Origin: Actinomyces dentalis DSM 19115
Lineage (GTDB): Bacteria; Actinomycetota; Actinomycetes; Actinomycetales; Actinomycetaceae
Length of the DNA: 64,000 nt
Reading direction: 5' to 3'
Assembly: GCF_000429225.1 (NCBI RefSeq)
Contig: NZ_AUBL01000020.1
Span: 1-64,000 of the forward strand
How positions within the stretch are numbered: position 1 is the stretch's first letter; every line of letters begins with the position of its first letter. The notes below the pieces were generated by a model that saw only the letters and a program-made list of their open reading frames with translations, was not told where the DNA came from and ran no database searches. Below are positions 17,076-25,272 of this stretch, piece after piece. The position numbers were made by a program, and so were the translations under genes.

Positions 17076-17134
17076 CCGATCCCCCGGGGGCGGAGACACG
17101 CACATCCTCATCGCGACCGTTAATGAGAGCCGAC

Positions 17135-17225
17135 GCAATTCCCCCAGTAGGCGGGGATGCTCAGCCGACCCACGGCCCCGGGGTCAGTGGGGGTCGCAAT
17201 TCCCCCAGTAGGCGGGGATGCTCAG
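17135..17225 (+). CRISPR. Two-repeat CRISPR-like remnant (type I-E-like repeat)
   Basis: An identical 31-base repeat, with core CAATTCCCCCAGTAGGCGGG then GATGCTCAG, occurs at about 17134-17164 and 17195-17225. The period is exactly 61 bases and the spacer is 30 bases and unrelated. The 61-base period and the 'TCCCC...GGGGATG' repeat body match type I-E repeats of actinobacteria (about 29 + 32). No third repeat is seen on either side and no cas gene lies in the window. It could be the stub of a lost array or a chance direct duplication. Confidence 0.42.
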
Positions 17226-17354
17226 AGGGTCGGACTCGGTGGGCGCCGAAGCACTTCTCATCAGGAACCCCGACTCGAAAGCCCATGACCATTCCGGTGA
17301 GAAAGGCTCATTGGGTCGCTGAAATTCCGTTGGGCCACATTCCGTGAGCCAGTT

Positions 17355-17450
17355 CCAACGGGGCATAAGTGGCCCAAGCGGAGGGGTGTCGCCATGAGTC
17401 CGCCAGTGCCCCGCGACCTGTGCCCGCACCACCGCCCGCTGAATAACCTT
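17355..17450 (+). repeat. Partial right end of the MITE-like element, degenerate copy
   Basis: GGCATAAGTGGCCCAAG followed by GTCGCCATGAGTCCG aligns with the corresponding end of the element at 25403-25860 (CACATAAGTGG..., GCCGCCATGAGCCTG). The stretch ends CGCTGAATAACCTTC (about 17433-17447), the same terminal motif as copy 1. An insertion of about 35 bases separates the ATGAG block from the terminus. No left end is visible. The vapC stop lies only a few bases beyond, so the element abuts or replaced the gene's terminator region. Confidence 0.55.
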
Positions 17451-17451
17451 C

Positions 17452-17880
17452 TTAGGTGCTGTGCGGATGCTCCCAGGGATTGATTGTCGGAACCCCCATG
17501 GGGGTGAAGTCTGCGATATTGCGCGTCACCACTGTCAACCCGTGCGCGATGGCGGTGGCAGCGATGAGGGCATCGCGTTCGGGGCGCGGATCGGGTACGT
17601 GCAGATGTGCGCAGCACATCGCCACGGCGTCATCCACGGGTAGGATTCTATCGTGGAAGGAGGGGATGACGTGGCGGCTCATCCAGGTGCGCAGAAGCTC
17701 TCCCTGTAAAAAGTCGCGCCGCTCGATTCGCGTCACACCTAATTCCAGTTCCATGAGCGTGATTGCGGACAGATAGAGGTCTGCCTGGTCAATTTCCGAA
17801 AAGAAGGCCACGACGCGGGGGTCGGCTCTACCATCTCCCACTTTGCGCAGTTCGGAGACGACATTGGTATCCAGCAGCAT
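17452..17880 (-). CDS. vapC: VapC-type PIN-domain toxin ribonuclease
   Basis: A 142-residue PIN-domain protein. The acidic active-site residues are visible: Asp in MLLDTNVVSEL, Glu in SAITLMELELG, Asp in RPERDALIAATAIAHGL and Asp in VVTRNIADFTPMG. These coordinate the metal for endoribonuclease activity. The start overlaps the antitoxin stop by one base (TGATG), the classical toxin-antitoxin arrangement. The base composition is lower in GC than the surrounding genes, consistent with transfer. The stop abuts a MITE-like terminus. Toxicity is held in check by the adjacent Phd/YefM-family antitoxin. Confidence 0.93.
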   Translation of the reverse strand: MLLDTNVVSELRKVGDGRADPRVVAFFSEIDQADLYLSAITLMELELGVTRIERRDFLQGELLRTWMSRHVIPSFHDRILPVDDAVAMCCAHLHVPDPRPERDALIAATAIAHGLTVVTRNIADFTPMGVPTINPWEHPHST

Positions 17881-18134
17881 CAGTTCAACTCTGCGGCTCG
17901 GGGCAGATCGTGCGCCGGCTCTACGTCGAAGTCGATCTCAGACAGGCCGGGCAGCGAGAGGGCCTCGACCAGGGTCTTGGAACCGGTGGTCAGTCTGCGG
18001 TAGTCCTTGATCGACAACAGCACATGCGATGGAACGCCGCGGTCGGTGATGAGGACGGGTCCGCGGCTGGAGACCCGTTTAGCCAGCGAAACGTTCTGGT
18101 TGAACTCGCGGCTCGACATGGTGATAGTAGTCAT
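17880..18134 (-). CDS. Phd/YefM-family antitoxin paired with VapC
   Basis: An 84-residue protein starting MTTITMSSREFNQNVSLAKR at 18134, with GAGGAG seven bases upstream. The N-terminal half has the Phd/YefM DNA-binding fold (REFNQNVSLAKR, then RGPVLITDRGVPSHVLLSI). The C-terminal tail (EIDFDVEPAHDLPRAAELN) is acidic and probably wraps and blocks the toxin. Antitoxins of this family usually repress their own operon. An AT-rich stretch just upstream (18150-18178) is the likely promoter/operator. The longer open frame upstream is Arg-rich noise. Confidence 0.9.
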   Translation of the reverse strand: MTTITMSSREFNQNVSLAKRVSSRGPVLITDRGVPSHVLLSIKDYRRLTTGSKTLVEALSLPGLSEIDFDVEPAHDLPRAAELN

Positions 18135-18149
18135 CGTCGCGCTCCTCAC

Positions 18150-18180
18150 AAGACTGAATATAGTTATGTTACTACATAAG
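18150..18180 (-). promoter_or_regulatory. AT-rich promoter/operator region of the toxin-antitoxin pair
   Basis: GACTGAATATAGTTATGTTA followed by CTACATAAG is strikingly AT-rich for this genome and sits 15-45 bases before the antitoxin start. It contains near-symmetrical ATATAGTTAT/ATGTTACTACAT elements suitable for -10 recognition and autoregulation. Assignment is by position and composition only. Confidence 0.45.
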
Positions 18181-18268
18181 CGATCGACTGGCTCGCAGTC
18201 CCGCGGGCTCAGACTCCGCGGTGTGCGGGCGGTGCGCGGAGGCGGGATCGGCGCGGCATGATTCGGCC

Positions 18269-19990
18269 ATGACCGCCAGAACGCTCGCCGGCGCCCCCGC
18301 CGACGCCCTGGACCGCGACACCGCCGCGCGGCCCGCGGCCCCGGACACCCCCGTCGCGCGGCCCGCGACTCCGGCCGACCCCGCCGACGCACCCGCCGCT
18401 CTCCTGGCCGGGCAGATCGCCGCCGCCTCCGCCGCCCGGCCGCTCAGCGTCTTCGACCTGCTGCGCATCGGCATCGGACCCTCCTCCTCCCACACGGTCG
18501 GCCCCATGCGCGCCGGGCGCGCCTTCGCCGTCGAACTCGCCGAGGCCCTCGCCGACGGGACTGTCCCGCGGGTCGGGTCGGTCGGGGCCGCCGGTCCGGG
18601 CGGACGCGCCGCCGGCGCGGGAGTCGGGGCGGAAGCGGGTGCGACCGGGGTCGACTGGCGCACCGCCGGCGCCGCCCGGTGCGCCGGTCCCGTCGCCCGC
18701 GTGAGAGTCGAGCTCTACGGCTCGCTCGGCGCCACCGGGCGCGGACACGCCACCGACCGCGCCGTCGTCATGGGCCTGGCCGGGTACGAGCCCGAGACCG
18801 TTCCCGCCGGGATCTGCCGGGACCACATGGAGGCCGTCGAGACCGCCGGCGTCCTGGAGGTCCACGGCGTCGGCCCCGTCCCCTTCAGCCCCGCCGCCGA
18901 CATCCGCTTCCTGCCCGGCCGCGTCCTGCCCTACCACGTCAACGGCATGACGCTGACCGCCCACCGCGCCGGCGGCGGCGAGGCGCTGCGCCGCACCTTC
19001 TACTCCGTGGGCGGGGGCTTCGTCATGGAGGACGCCGGGGAGCCCGGCGCCCCCTCCATCCGGGCCCTGGCCGCGCCCGACGCCGCCCGGGCCCGCGCCG
19101 CCCCCGCCCCCCACCCCTTCTCCTCCTCCGCCGAGCTGCTGGAGATCTGCCGGCGCGAGGGTCTGGCCGTCTCCGACGTCGTCATGGCCAACGAGGCCTC
19201 CGCCCGGCCGCGCGAGGAGGTGATCGCCCACCTGGACCGGCTGCGCGGGGCCATGAGCGCCTGCATCGAGGCCGGCATGGTCGCGGACGGCGTCCTGCCC
19301 GGCGGGCTCGGGGTGCGCCGGCGCGCCAGAGCCCTGCACGAGCGGCTGCTGGCCCGGTCCGCCGGGCCCGCCGCCGCCCTCACCATGGCCGACCCCCTGC
19401 GCGGCATGGACTGGGTGAACCTGTTCGCGCTCGCGGTCAGCGAGGAGAACGCCGCCGGGCGGCGCGTGGTCACCGCCCCCACCAACGGGGCGGCCGGTAT
19501 CGTGCCGGCGGTCCTGGCCTACTACGAGCGCTTCATCCCGGGGGCCGACGACGACGGCGCGCGCCGCTTCCTGCTGGCCGCCACCGCCGTCGGCGGCCTC
19601 ATCAAGACCAACGCCTCCATCGCCGGGGCCGAGGTGGGCTGCCAGGGGGAGGTGGGATCAGCGTCGTCGATGGCGGCGGCCGGATTGGCCGAGGCCCTGG
19701 GCGGGACGCCCGCGCAGGTGGAGAACGCCGCGGAGATCGCCATGGAGCACAACCTGGGGCTCACCTGCGACCCAGTGGGCGGGCTCGTGCAGATCCCCTG
19801 CATCGAGCGCAACGCGGTGGGGGCCGTCAAGGCGATCAACGCCGCCCGCATGGCGCTGTGGGGGGAGGGGCGCCACGCCGTCAGCCTCGACACGGTCATC
19901 GAGACCATGCGCCAGACCGGCGAGGACATGCTCTCCAAGTACAAGGAGACGTCCCTGGGAGGGCTGGCCGTCAACGTCGTGGAGTGCTGA
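18269..19990 (+). CDS. sdaA: L-serine ammonia-lyase (single-chain, iron-sulphur type)
   Basis: A 573-residue enzyme converting L-serine to pyruvate and ammonia. The start at ATG 18269 is uncertain because the first 55 residues are Ala/Pro-rich and the conserved part opens at SVFDLLRIGIGPSSSHTVGP. The beta domain extends to about residue 250, with the bulge GAAGPGGRAAGAG being extra sequence. The alpha domain carries three cysteines expected to bind the [4Fe-4S] cluster: EVGCQGEVGSASS, LGLTCDPVGG and VQIPCIERNA. The C-terminus (MRQTGEDMLSKYKETSLGGL, AVNVVEC) is canonical. It has a free-standing position. Confidence 0.95.
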   Translation: MTARTLAGAPADALDRDTAARPAAPDTPVARPATPADPADAPAALLAGQIAAASAARPLSVFDLLRIGIGPSSSHTVGPMRAGRAFAVELAEALADGTVPRVGSVGAAGPGGRAAGAGVGAEAGATGVDWRTAGAARCAGPVARVRVELYGSLGATGRGHATDRAVVMGLAGYEPETVPAGICRDHMEAVETAGVLEVHGVGPVPFSPAADIRFLPGRVLPYHVNGMTLTAHRAGGGEALRRTFYSVGGGFVMEDAGEPGAPSIRALAAPDAARARAAPAPHPFSSSAELLEICRREGLAVSDVVMANEASARPREEVIAHLDRLRGAMSACIEAGMVADGVLPGGLGVRRRARALHERLLARSAGPAAALTMADPLRGMDWVNLFALAVSEENAAGRRVVTAPTNGAAGIVPAVLAYYERFIPGADDDGARRFLLAATAVGGLIKTNASIAGAEVGCQGEVGSASSMAAAGLAEALGGTPAQVENAAEIAMEHNLGLTCDPVGGLVQIPCIERNAVGAVKAINAARMALWGEGRHAVSLDTVIETMRQTGEDMLSKYKETSLGGLAVNVVEC

Positions 19991-20205
19991 GCGCGGGGCG
20001 GCGGGGGCGGGGCGCGGGCGGCGGTCTTCCTGGGCGGCCGGCGCCCGGCGGGGGATGATGGGCGCTGGCCCGGACCCCGCAGCGGGGCCGGACCGGCCGG
20101 TGCCCGGCGAGGGGGATGATGACGGCGGGTCCGCACCTCAGTACTGTTCGCCGGAGGGCTCGCGGTTGAGGTGCTCGCGGTTGAGATCGGCGGGAGGCGC
20201 GCATC

Positions 20206-21433
20206 GTGATCGAGGCGGTCCATGAGGTTCTCCTGCACGACGAGCGCATCGGCTCGATCCGGCGCCGTGGTGATTTCACCAAGTTCGTCTTCGACCGCGA
20301 CTACTGGGGCCGTCCCCGCCGCGCGGTCCTCGGCGAGTGGTTCGAGGGCCATCCGCGCAGGCGGCCGCATGCCGTGAACCGGGTGCCCGCCTGGTTCTCC
20401 AACCTCCTGCCCGAGGGGCGTCTGCGAGACATGGTCGTTGAGGCGCGGGGCGGGGGCGGTCGTGAGATCGACCTGCTGCTCCGGGCCGGCCGGGACCTTC
20501 CCGGTGCGGTGAAGGTCGTGACCGGCGGGGCGGGGGCGGCGGGCTGCGCCGGGGGGGCCGTGCGCGCATCCGCGCTCGGCGGGGCGGGCGGTCGCCCCCG
20601 GACGGCTGGGATTCGCCTTGGCGGGCATGACGCTGAAGTTCTCCATGAGCCGTCGGGGCGACCGGCTCGTCGTCCCCGCCCGCGGGCGGGACGGGGACTG
20701 GATCCTCAAGACTCCCGACCGGTCGTACCCGGATCTGCCCGCCAACGAGCTCGCCGTCATGCGGCTCGCGGGGTCGGTCGGGATCGACGTGCCCGAGGCG
20801 CGGCTGTGGTCCCGGGACGACATCGACGACCTCGGCCCCGGAGCCTGGGCGTCGGAGGAGACCCGCGCCTACGCCGTCCGGCGCTTCGACCGCTCGCCCG
20901 GCGGGCGCGTCCACATCGAGGACTTCGCCCAGGTGCTCGGGCGCTTCGGGGCCGGGGAGGGGAAGTACCGCTCCAACGTGGAGACGGTGGCCGGCCTGGC
21001 GCACCGGGGCCGGGACCGCGACTCCCTGCGGGAGGCGGTGCGGCGCACCGCCTTCAACCTGCTCGTCGGCAACGGGGACGCCCACCTGAAGAACTGGTCG
21101 CTCATCTACCCCGACCGCAGGCGGGCCCGGCTCTCGCCCGCCTACGACCTCGTGTGCACGGCCGTGCACCTGCCCGACCCCGGCAACCCCTTGCTCGGCC
21201 TGCCCTTCCTCGGCGCGACCCGGCTCGCCGACGTCGGCCGCGGGCACTTCGCGCGGCTGCGCGATCGGCTGGGCGTGGGGGATGAGGACGTCCTCGACGT
21301 CGTCGATGAGACCTGCGAGCGCTTCCACGGCCTTTGGGCCGACGGCGCGGCGGACCGCATGCCGCCGCCGGTGGCCGGGTGGATCGGGGCGCACCTGGAG
21401 GACACGCTCAGCAGGCTGCGCGGCGAGTCCTGA
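20206..21433 (+). pseudogene. hipA: HipA-family serine/threonine kinase toxin, interrupted by a one-base frameshift at a G7 tract
   Basis: The first frame starts at GTG 20206 with GGGAGG upstream. It gives the N-terminal HipA domain (MIEAVHEVLLHDERIGSIRR, VPAWFSNLLPEGRLRDMVV, GRDLPGAVKVV) and then loses homology. The second frame resumes just upstream of 20618 as GFALAGMTLKFSM and carries the kinase core: GDWILKTPD with the ATP-binding Lys, and NLLVGNGDAHLKNWSLIYPD with the catalytic Asp and Asn. It ends at 21433. Removing one G from the seven-G run at 20551-20557 joins the frames cleanly. It may be a true pseudogene, a slippage-controlled gene or a sequencing error. No hipB-like antitoxin gene precedes it. 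Confidence 0.78.
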
Positions 21434-21491
21434 GCACGGGACTGCGCGGCGAGTCCTGGGCGCTGTCCGGCGGGGCGCCGCCGGGCGCGGG

Positions 21492-21593
21492 GAGGAGTCG
21501 GTTGATGCGCTTGAGGATCCTGCGGTCCTGGGCCTGCCATCGCAGGTGCTCCTCCCAAGCATCGTTGTCCCAGGCGATCCCCATGTCAGTCAT
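21492..21593 (-). pseudogene. yoeB: YoeB toxin, N-terminal remnant
   Basis: The minus strand from 21593 reads MTDMGIAWDNDAWEEHLRWQ followed by AQDRRILKRINRLL, a clear match to the first third of YoeB/Txe ribosome-dependent mRNA interferases (usual length about 85). After RLL the frame runs into unrelated Pro/Ala-rich sequence overlapping the hipA 3' end, so the catalytic C-terminus is gone. The start overlaps the remnant of its antitoxin by eight bases, as in intact yefM-yoeB operons. Confidence 0.72.
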
Positions 21594-21675
21594 CCTCGAT
21601 GAGATCGTGGTAGGTGTCGAGTCCGGCCTCGGAGCGGGTGATCGCGTTGATGAGACGCCGGGCGTTGGCCGGATT
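21586..21675 (-). pseudogene. yefM: YefM antitoxin, C-terminal remnant
   Basis: Reading leftwards to the stop at 21588-21586, the minus strand encodes NPANARRLINAITRSEAG followed by LDTYHDLIEDD. This is typical of the YefM C-terminal toxin-binding tail ('SPANARRLxxAI'). An in-frame stop lies a few codons upstream and the N-terminal DNA-binding half is absent. Together with the adjacent yoeB fragment it is the wreck of a second toxin-antitoxin operon. Confidence 0.65.
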
Positions 21676-21971
21676 GCATGGTCACGGGCGGTCTGCGCGG
21701 TCCCGGACCTTGCCGCGCGCAGGGCGTCTCCTCCGGGCGCGCTCGGACGTTCCGCGCGGCTCCGGAGTTGGCTGCTCGTCGGCGACAGAGGCGAGGACGC
21801 TCTTGTCGCCGACGGCGCGGCCCACCGAGTCGTCACCGCAGGGTCCGGAGTCGGTTCCTCGCCACCGGGAATGGGCGGGCCCGGGCGGTGCTGCACATTC
21901 GACCGGAGCAGGCTGTCAGAGAATCCGCGGAATCATGCGGAAACATCTCGACGCTCAACGCCGGTGAAATC

Positions 21972-22008
21972 CTCCCATGTGCAGAGCGGTCCCTTCTGCA
22001 CATGGGAG
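21972..22008. repeat. 14-base-pair hairpin
   Basis: CTCCCATGTGCAGA (21972-21985) and TCTGCACATGGGAG (21995-22008) are perfect reverse complements with a 9-base loop. The element lies between direct repeats of GGAATCATGCGGAAA, suggesting a small insertion or a regulatory hairpin before the glucosidase gene. It has no coding role. Confidence 0.75.
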
Positions 22009-22238
22009 CCTATCTACTAAAAACCGACGTTCTAGAAAGATTCCCGGAATCATGCGGAAAACCCGGAATCCGCTCGCGCGGGCGCCGCTCTCCAATGTGT
22101 AATCCGCTCCCGCAGCCGGTCCGAGTCGCCGGATGTGCATCATCCGCCGGTTCCGCGTGTCGTTTCCGCCGGTTTCGGTGAAGGGGCGGGAGGGCTCTGC
22201 GGTGGGCACTGATGTGACGGATCTGGCAGGATGCGCCC

Positions 22239-24158
22239 GTGACTCCCAGCTCCCGGCCCGGCGCCCCCGCCGATTCCGTCGCACCCGTTCCGGCCCCGAC
22301 CGCCGCCGCGCCCTCCCGCCGCGCCGGCGTCCCCGAGCGGCCGTGGTGGAAGGACGCCGTCGTCTACCAGATCTATCCGCGCTCCTTCGCCGACCGCGAC
22401 GGCAACGGCATCGGCGACCTGGCCGGCATCACCTCCCGCGTCCCCTACCTGGCGGCCCTGGGCGTGGACGCCGTCTGGCTCTCCCCCTTCTACCCCTCCG
22501 CCCTGGCCGACGGCGGCTACGACGTCGACGACTACCGCGACGTCGCCCCCGAGATCGGCACCCTGACCGACTTCGACCGCATGGTCGCCGCCCTGCACGC
22601 CGCCGGCATCCGCGTCATGGTCGACCTCGTCCCCAACCACTCCTCCGACCGCCACGAATGGTTCCGCGCCGCCCTGGCCGGCGGCCCCGACGCCCCCGAG
22701 CGGGCCCTCTACCACTTCCGCGACGGCGCGGGCCCGGACGGGGCCGAGCCCCCCAACGACTGGCGCTCCATGTTCGGCGGCTCCGCCTGGGAGCCCGTCG
22801 ACGACGTCGGCCCCGACGGCGAGCCCCTGACCGGCCCGGGCGCGCCCCGCCCCCGGCAGTGGTACCTGCACGTCTTCACCCCCCAGCAGCCCGACCTCAA
22901 CTGGGACAACCCGGCCGTCCACGAGGACTTCCTGACCACCCTGCGCTTCTGGTGCGACCGCGGCGCGGACGGCTTCCGCATCGACGTGGCCGCCGGCATG
23001 GTCAAGGACCTGTCCGCCCCCTACCGGCCGGCCGCGCAGATCCCGTGGTGGCCGCTGCCCGAGGACGGATCCCACCCACTGTTCGACCGCGACGGGGTCC
23101 ACGCCGTCTACCGCCGGTGGCGCGCCCTCCTGGACTCCTACGACCCGCCGCGCTTCGCGGTGGCCGAGGCCGGCGTCACCGCCTCGCGCCGCCCCGCCTA
23201 CGCCGCCAGCCTGGGCCAGGCCTTCAACTTCCAGATGCAGGACGCCGACTGGAGCGCCCACTCCTTCGGCTGGGCCATCGACGCGGGCCTGGCCGACGAG
23301 GCCGCCTGCGGCTCGACCACCTGGGTCCTGGGCTGCCACGACTCCCCGCGCGCGGCCACCCGCTACGGCTTCGACCTGGCCGACGACGTCCCGCCGCCGG
23401 GCGAGCCCGACCCCGACTACCCCGCCGCCGTCGCCCAGCGCATGGCGCGCCGGTGGATCAGCGCCGACGGCGCCGCCCCCGCGGTCGACGCCGCCCTGGG
23501 CGAGCGGCGGGCGCGGGCCGCGGCCATGATCGTCATGGCCCTGCCCGGGTCCGTGTACCTCTACCAGGGCGACGAGCTCGGCCTGCCCGAGGTCCCCGAC
23601 ATCCCCGAGGACCGCCTCCAGGACCCGATCGCCCGGCGCATGCGGGAGGAGGAGAAGGGCCGCGACGGCTGCCGCGTGCCGCTGCCGTGGACGGCGTCGG
23701 GCAGCTCCTTCGGGTTCGGGCCCGACGGCGGCGCCGAGCCGCACCTGCCCCAGCCGGCGGGCTGGGGCGGGCGCGCCGTCGAGGCCGAGGAGGCCGATGC
23801 GGCCTCGACGCTGCGCCTGTACCGCGACGGGCTGCGGCTGCGGCGCCGGTTCTGGGGCGCGGCGAACGCCGAGCCGCTGGAGTGGGTGCGGCGCGACGAG
23901 CACGTGCTGGCCTTCGCGCGCGGGCGGGTGCAGTGCTGGACGGCCTTCGACGCCGACGTCGAGCTGCCCGACGGCGAGGTGCTGCTGGCCAGCGCGCCGC
24001 TGGGCCTGGTCGAGTCGAGCGCCGACGGCGGGGCGGTCGGCCGCACTGTCAACGTCCTGCCCTCCGACGCCACCGCCTGGCTGCTCGCCCCCGCCCCGCT
24101 CAGCGCCGCTGCTCGAACCAGCGCCCGCAGGCGGGCAGCGCGACGAGCCCGGACATGA
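22239..24158 (+). CDS. GH13 alpha-glucosidase (oligo-1,6-glucosidase / trehalose-type subfamily)
   Basis: A 639-residue cytosolic glycoside hydrolase from GTG 22239. The first 30 residues are an Ala/Pro-rich leader of doubtful importance. The catalytic barrel begins WWKDAVVYQIYPRSFADRDG and shows GVDAVWLSPFYPSALADGGY and VMVDLVPNHSSDRHEWF. The nucleophile Asp lies in ADGFRIDVAAGM (near residue 248), the general acid Glu in FAVAEAGV (near 309) and the third Asp in GCHDSPRAATRYG. The usual GDELGLPEV calcium/substrate loop and a C-terminal beta domain follow. It should cleave terminal alpha-glucosyl units of malto- or isomalto-oligosaccharides. The 3' end overlaps the convergent gene by 59 bases. 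Confidence 0.93.
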   Translation: MTPSSRPGAPADSVAPVPAPTAAAPSRRAGVPERPWWKDAVVYQIYPRSFADRDGNGIGDLAGITSRVPYLAALGVDAVWLSPFYPSALADGGYDVDDYRDVAPEIGTLTDFDRMVAALHAAGIRVMVDLVPNHSSDRHEWFRAALAGGPDAPERALYHFRDGAGPDGAEPPNDWRSMFGGSAWEPVDDVGPDGEPLTGPGAPRPRQWYLHVFTPQQPDLNWDNPAVHEDFLTTLRFWCDRGADGFRIDVAAGMVKDLSAPYRPAAQIPWWPLPEDGSHPLFDRDGVHAVYRRWRALLDSYDPPRFAVAEAGVTASRRPAYAASLGQAFNFQMQDADWSAHSFGWAIDAGLADEAACGSTTWVLGCHDSPRAATRYGFDLADDVPPPGEPDPDYPAAVAQRMARRWISADGAAPAVDAALGERRARAAAMIVMALPGSVYLYQGDELGLPEVPDIPEDRLQDPIARRMREEEKGRDGCRVPLPWTASGSSFGFGPDGGAEPHLPQPAGWGGRAVEAEEADAASTLRLYRDGLRLRRRFWGAANAEPLEWVRRDEHVLAFARGRVQCWTAFDADVELPDGEVLLASAPLGLVESSADGGAVGRTVNVLPSDATAWLLAPAPLSAAARTSARRRAARRART

Positions 24159-25185
24159 GCAGCAGCACCGGCGCGGCGGGCGTCAGCGCCGTCAGCGGCG
24201 AGAATCCGAACCCGGAGTCGTTGAGGGCCGCCGACGAGGTCGGGAGCAGCCCCGCGAGGACGATCGTGACGACCGCGGCGGCCAGGGAGCCGGCGAGCAG
24301 CCTGATCCGCGAGCGCGCGCCGCGCGCCGACCAGAACCCCGTCAGCCCGACCGCCGCCGCGACTGCGGCGACCGCCGTGAGCAGCGGGATGAGGCCGGGG
24401 GGCACGTCGATGAGGCCCAGGAACGTGGCGTTGTCCCACTGCCGGGCGCTCAGCAGGAGCGCGGCGTCGGCGTCGAGCATCTGGTAGAGCCGGTGGGCGA
24501 GGTCGATCGCGGATCGGGTCAGCACCCCCGCGCACACCCCGCCGGCCAGGGTCACCGGGATCGGCCGCCCGTCCAGGGACCGGTTGGCGAGGGCGCCGGC
24601 GGCGGCGCCAGCGACGGCCAGGGCCAGGCTCAGGTAGACGGGGACGAATGGCGCCAGGTTGCCGGTGGGCGGCGTGACGGTGCCGAGGAACGGCGCGTAT
24701 CTGGCGTCGTCGAGGAGCATGACGAGGGCGAGCGCCGTGCTCAGGGTCGTCGGGCGGCGCCGGAGCGCGAGCATGAGGGCGCCGACGGGCAGCCAGATCG
24801 ACCTGTTGAGAACGATGCTGTTGAGTATGAGCGGGACGGGGGACGGCTGGCTCGGCAGCATCTGGGCGAGCGTCTGAATCGGCCCCATGAGCGCCGTGCC
24901 CAGCAGAATGCTGACGAGGACGAGGTGCGCGAGCTCGGCGCCCGAGCGGGGCGGCCGCGGTTGTCGGGGGCGCGGCGAGGGCGCGGCGGGGTCGGTCCCG
25001 GGCGCGGCCCCGCCGAGCGCTCCGGGTCTGGACGCGGGTGCGGTGGGGCCGGATGCTCCGGAGCCGGGCGCGGCCCCGGCCCCCGGCCCCGGACTGTCGG
25101 AGGGCTCCGGATCGGGGGCCTGGGGCGCGCGGGCGCTCGGAGTCGGACTCTGCCCGGGTCCCGGGCGGTCGTCTGGGGAGGACAT
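24100..25185 (-). CDS. Putative polytopic membrane protein of unknown function
   Basis: A 361-residue protein. Residues 1-80 are a Pro/Gly/Ala-rich, probably cytoplasmic tail. From about residue 85 there are eight or so hydrophobic segments (for example LAHLVLVSILLGTALMGPIQ; VPVYLSLALAVAGAAAGALA; LIPLLTAVAAVAAAVGLTGF; LLAGSLAAAVVTIVLAGLLP). No family signature is recognised. The stop lies 59 bases inside the convergent glucosidase gene, so the last 19 codons are antisense to it. The start is supported only by the ATG and the change in codon pattern. No operon partner is nearby. Confidence 0.75.
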   Translation of the reverse strand: MSSPDDRPGPGQSPTPSARAPQAPDPEPSDSPGPGAGAAPGSGASGPTAPASRPGALGGAAPGTDPAAPSPRPRQPRPPRSGAELAHLVLVSILLGTALMGPIQTLAQMLPSQPSPVPLILNSIVLNRSIWLPVGALMLALRRRPTTLSTALALVMLLDDARYAPFLGTVTPPTGNLAPFVPVYLSLALAVAGAAAGALANRSLDGRPIPVTLAGGVCAGVLTRSAIDLAHRLYQMLDADAALLLSARQWDNATFLGLIDVPPGLIPLLTAVAAVAAAVGLTGFWSARGARSRIRLLAGSLAAAVVTIVLAGLLPTSSAALNDSGFGFSPLTALTPAAPVLLLMSGLVALPACGRWFEQRR

Positions 25186-25272
25186 GGCGTCATCGTGCTC
25201 CCCCGGCCGGGACGAGTCCAGGGCGGGGGGCGGCCCCCGTCGCCGGCGCTGAAACGGGCGGGCGGGCGTCCG

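Larger units (their letters stand above)
15377..17451. other. Two-kilobase gene-free island of dispersed repeats
   Basis: Between the DUF2079 gene and the toxin-antitoxin pair there is no convincing gene. The island holds repeat copy B, a MITE-like element, a 27-base-pair hairpin, repeat copy C, a CRISPR-like repeat pair and a partial MITE-like end, listed separately. The density of repeats and the neighbouring toxin-antitoxin pair suggest an insertion hot spot. Confidence 0.75.
21434..22238. other. Non-coding stretch with toxin-antitoxin remnants and a hairpin
   Basis: Apart from the yefM/yoeB fragments at 21492-21675 no gene is supported. A 17-base duplication of the hipA 3' end (CTGCGCGGCGAGTCCTG at about 21416 and 21443) lies at the left. 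A 14-base-pair hairpin lies at 21972-22008. It is flanked on both sides by the direct repeat GGAATCATGCGGAAA (about 21926 and 22045). The sequence around 22005-22060 is relatively AT-rich and may contain the promoter of the downstream glucosidase gene. Confidence 0.55.

Noticed and set aside
17074-17104. Possible third CRISPR-like repeat about 60 bases before the first
   Set aside because: CGATCCCCCGGGGGCGGAGA aligns only loosely, and the stretch belongs to the tail of dispersed repeat copy C.
17184-17432. Minus-strand frame containing RWNWLTECGPTEFQRPNEPF
   Set aside because: It looks partly protein-like but overlaps the CRISPR-like repeats and a MITE-like end, has no start signal and no family match I can name.
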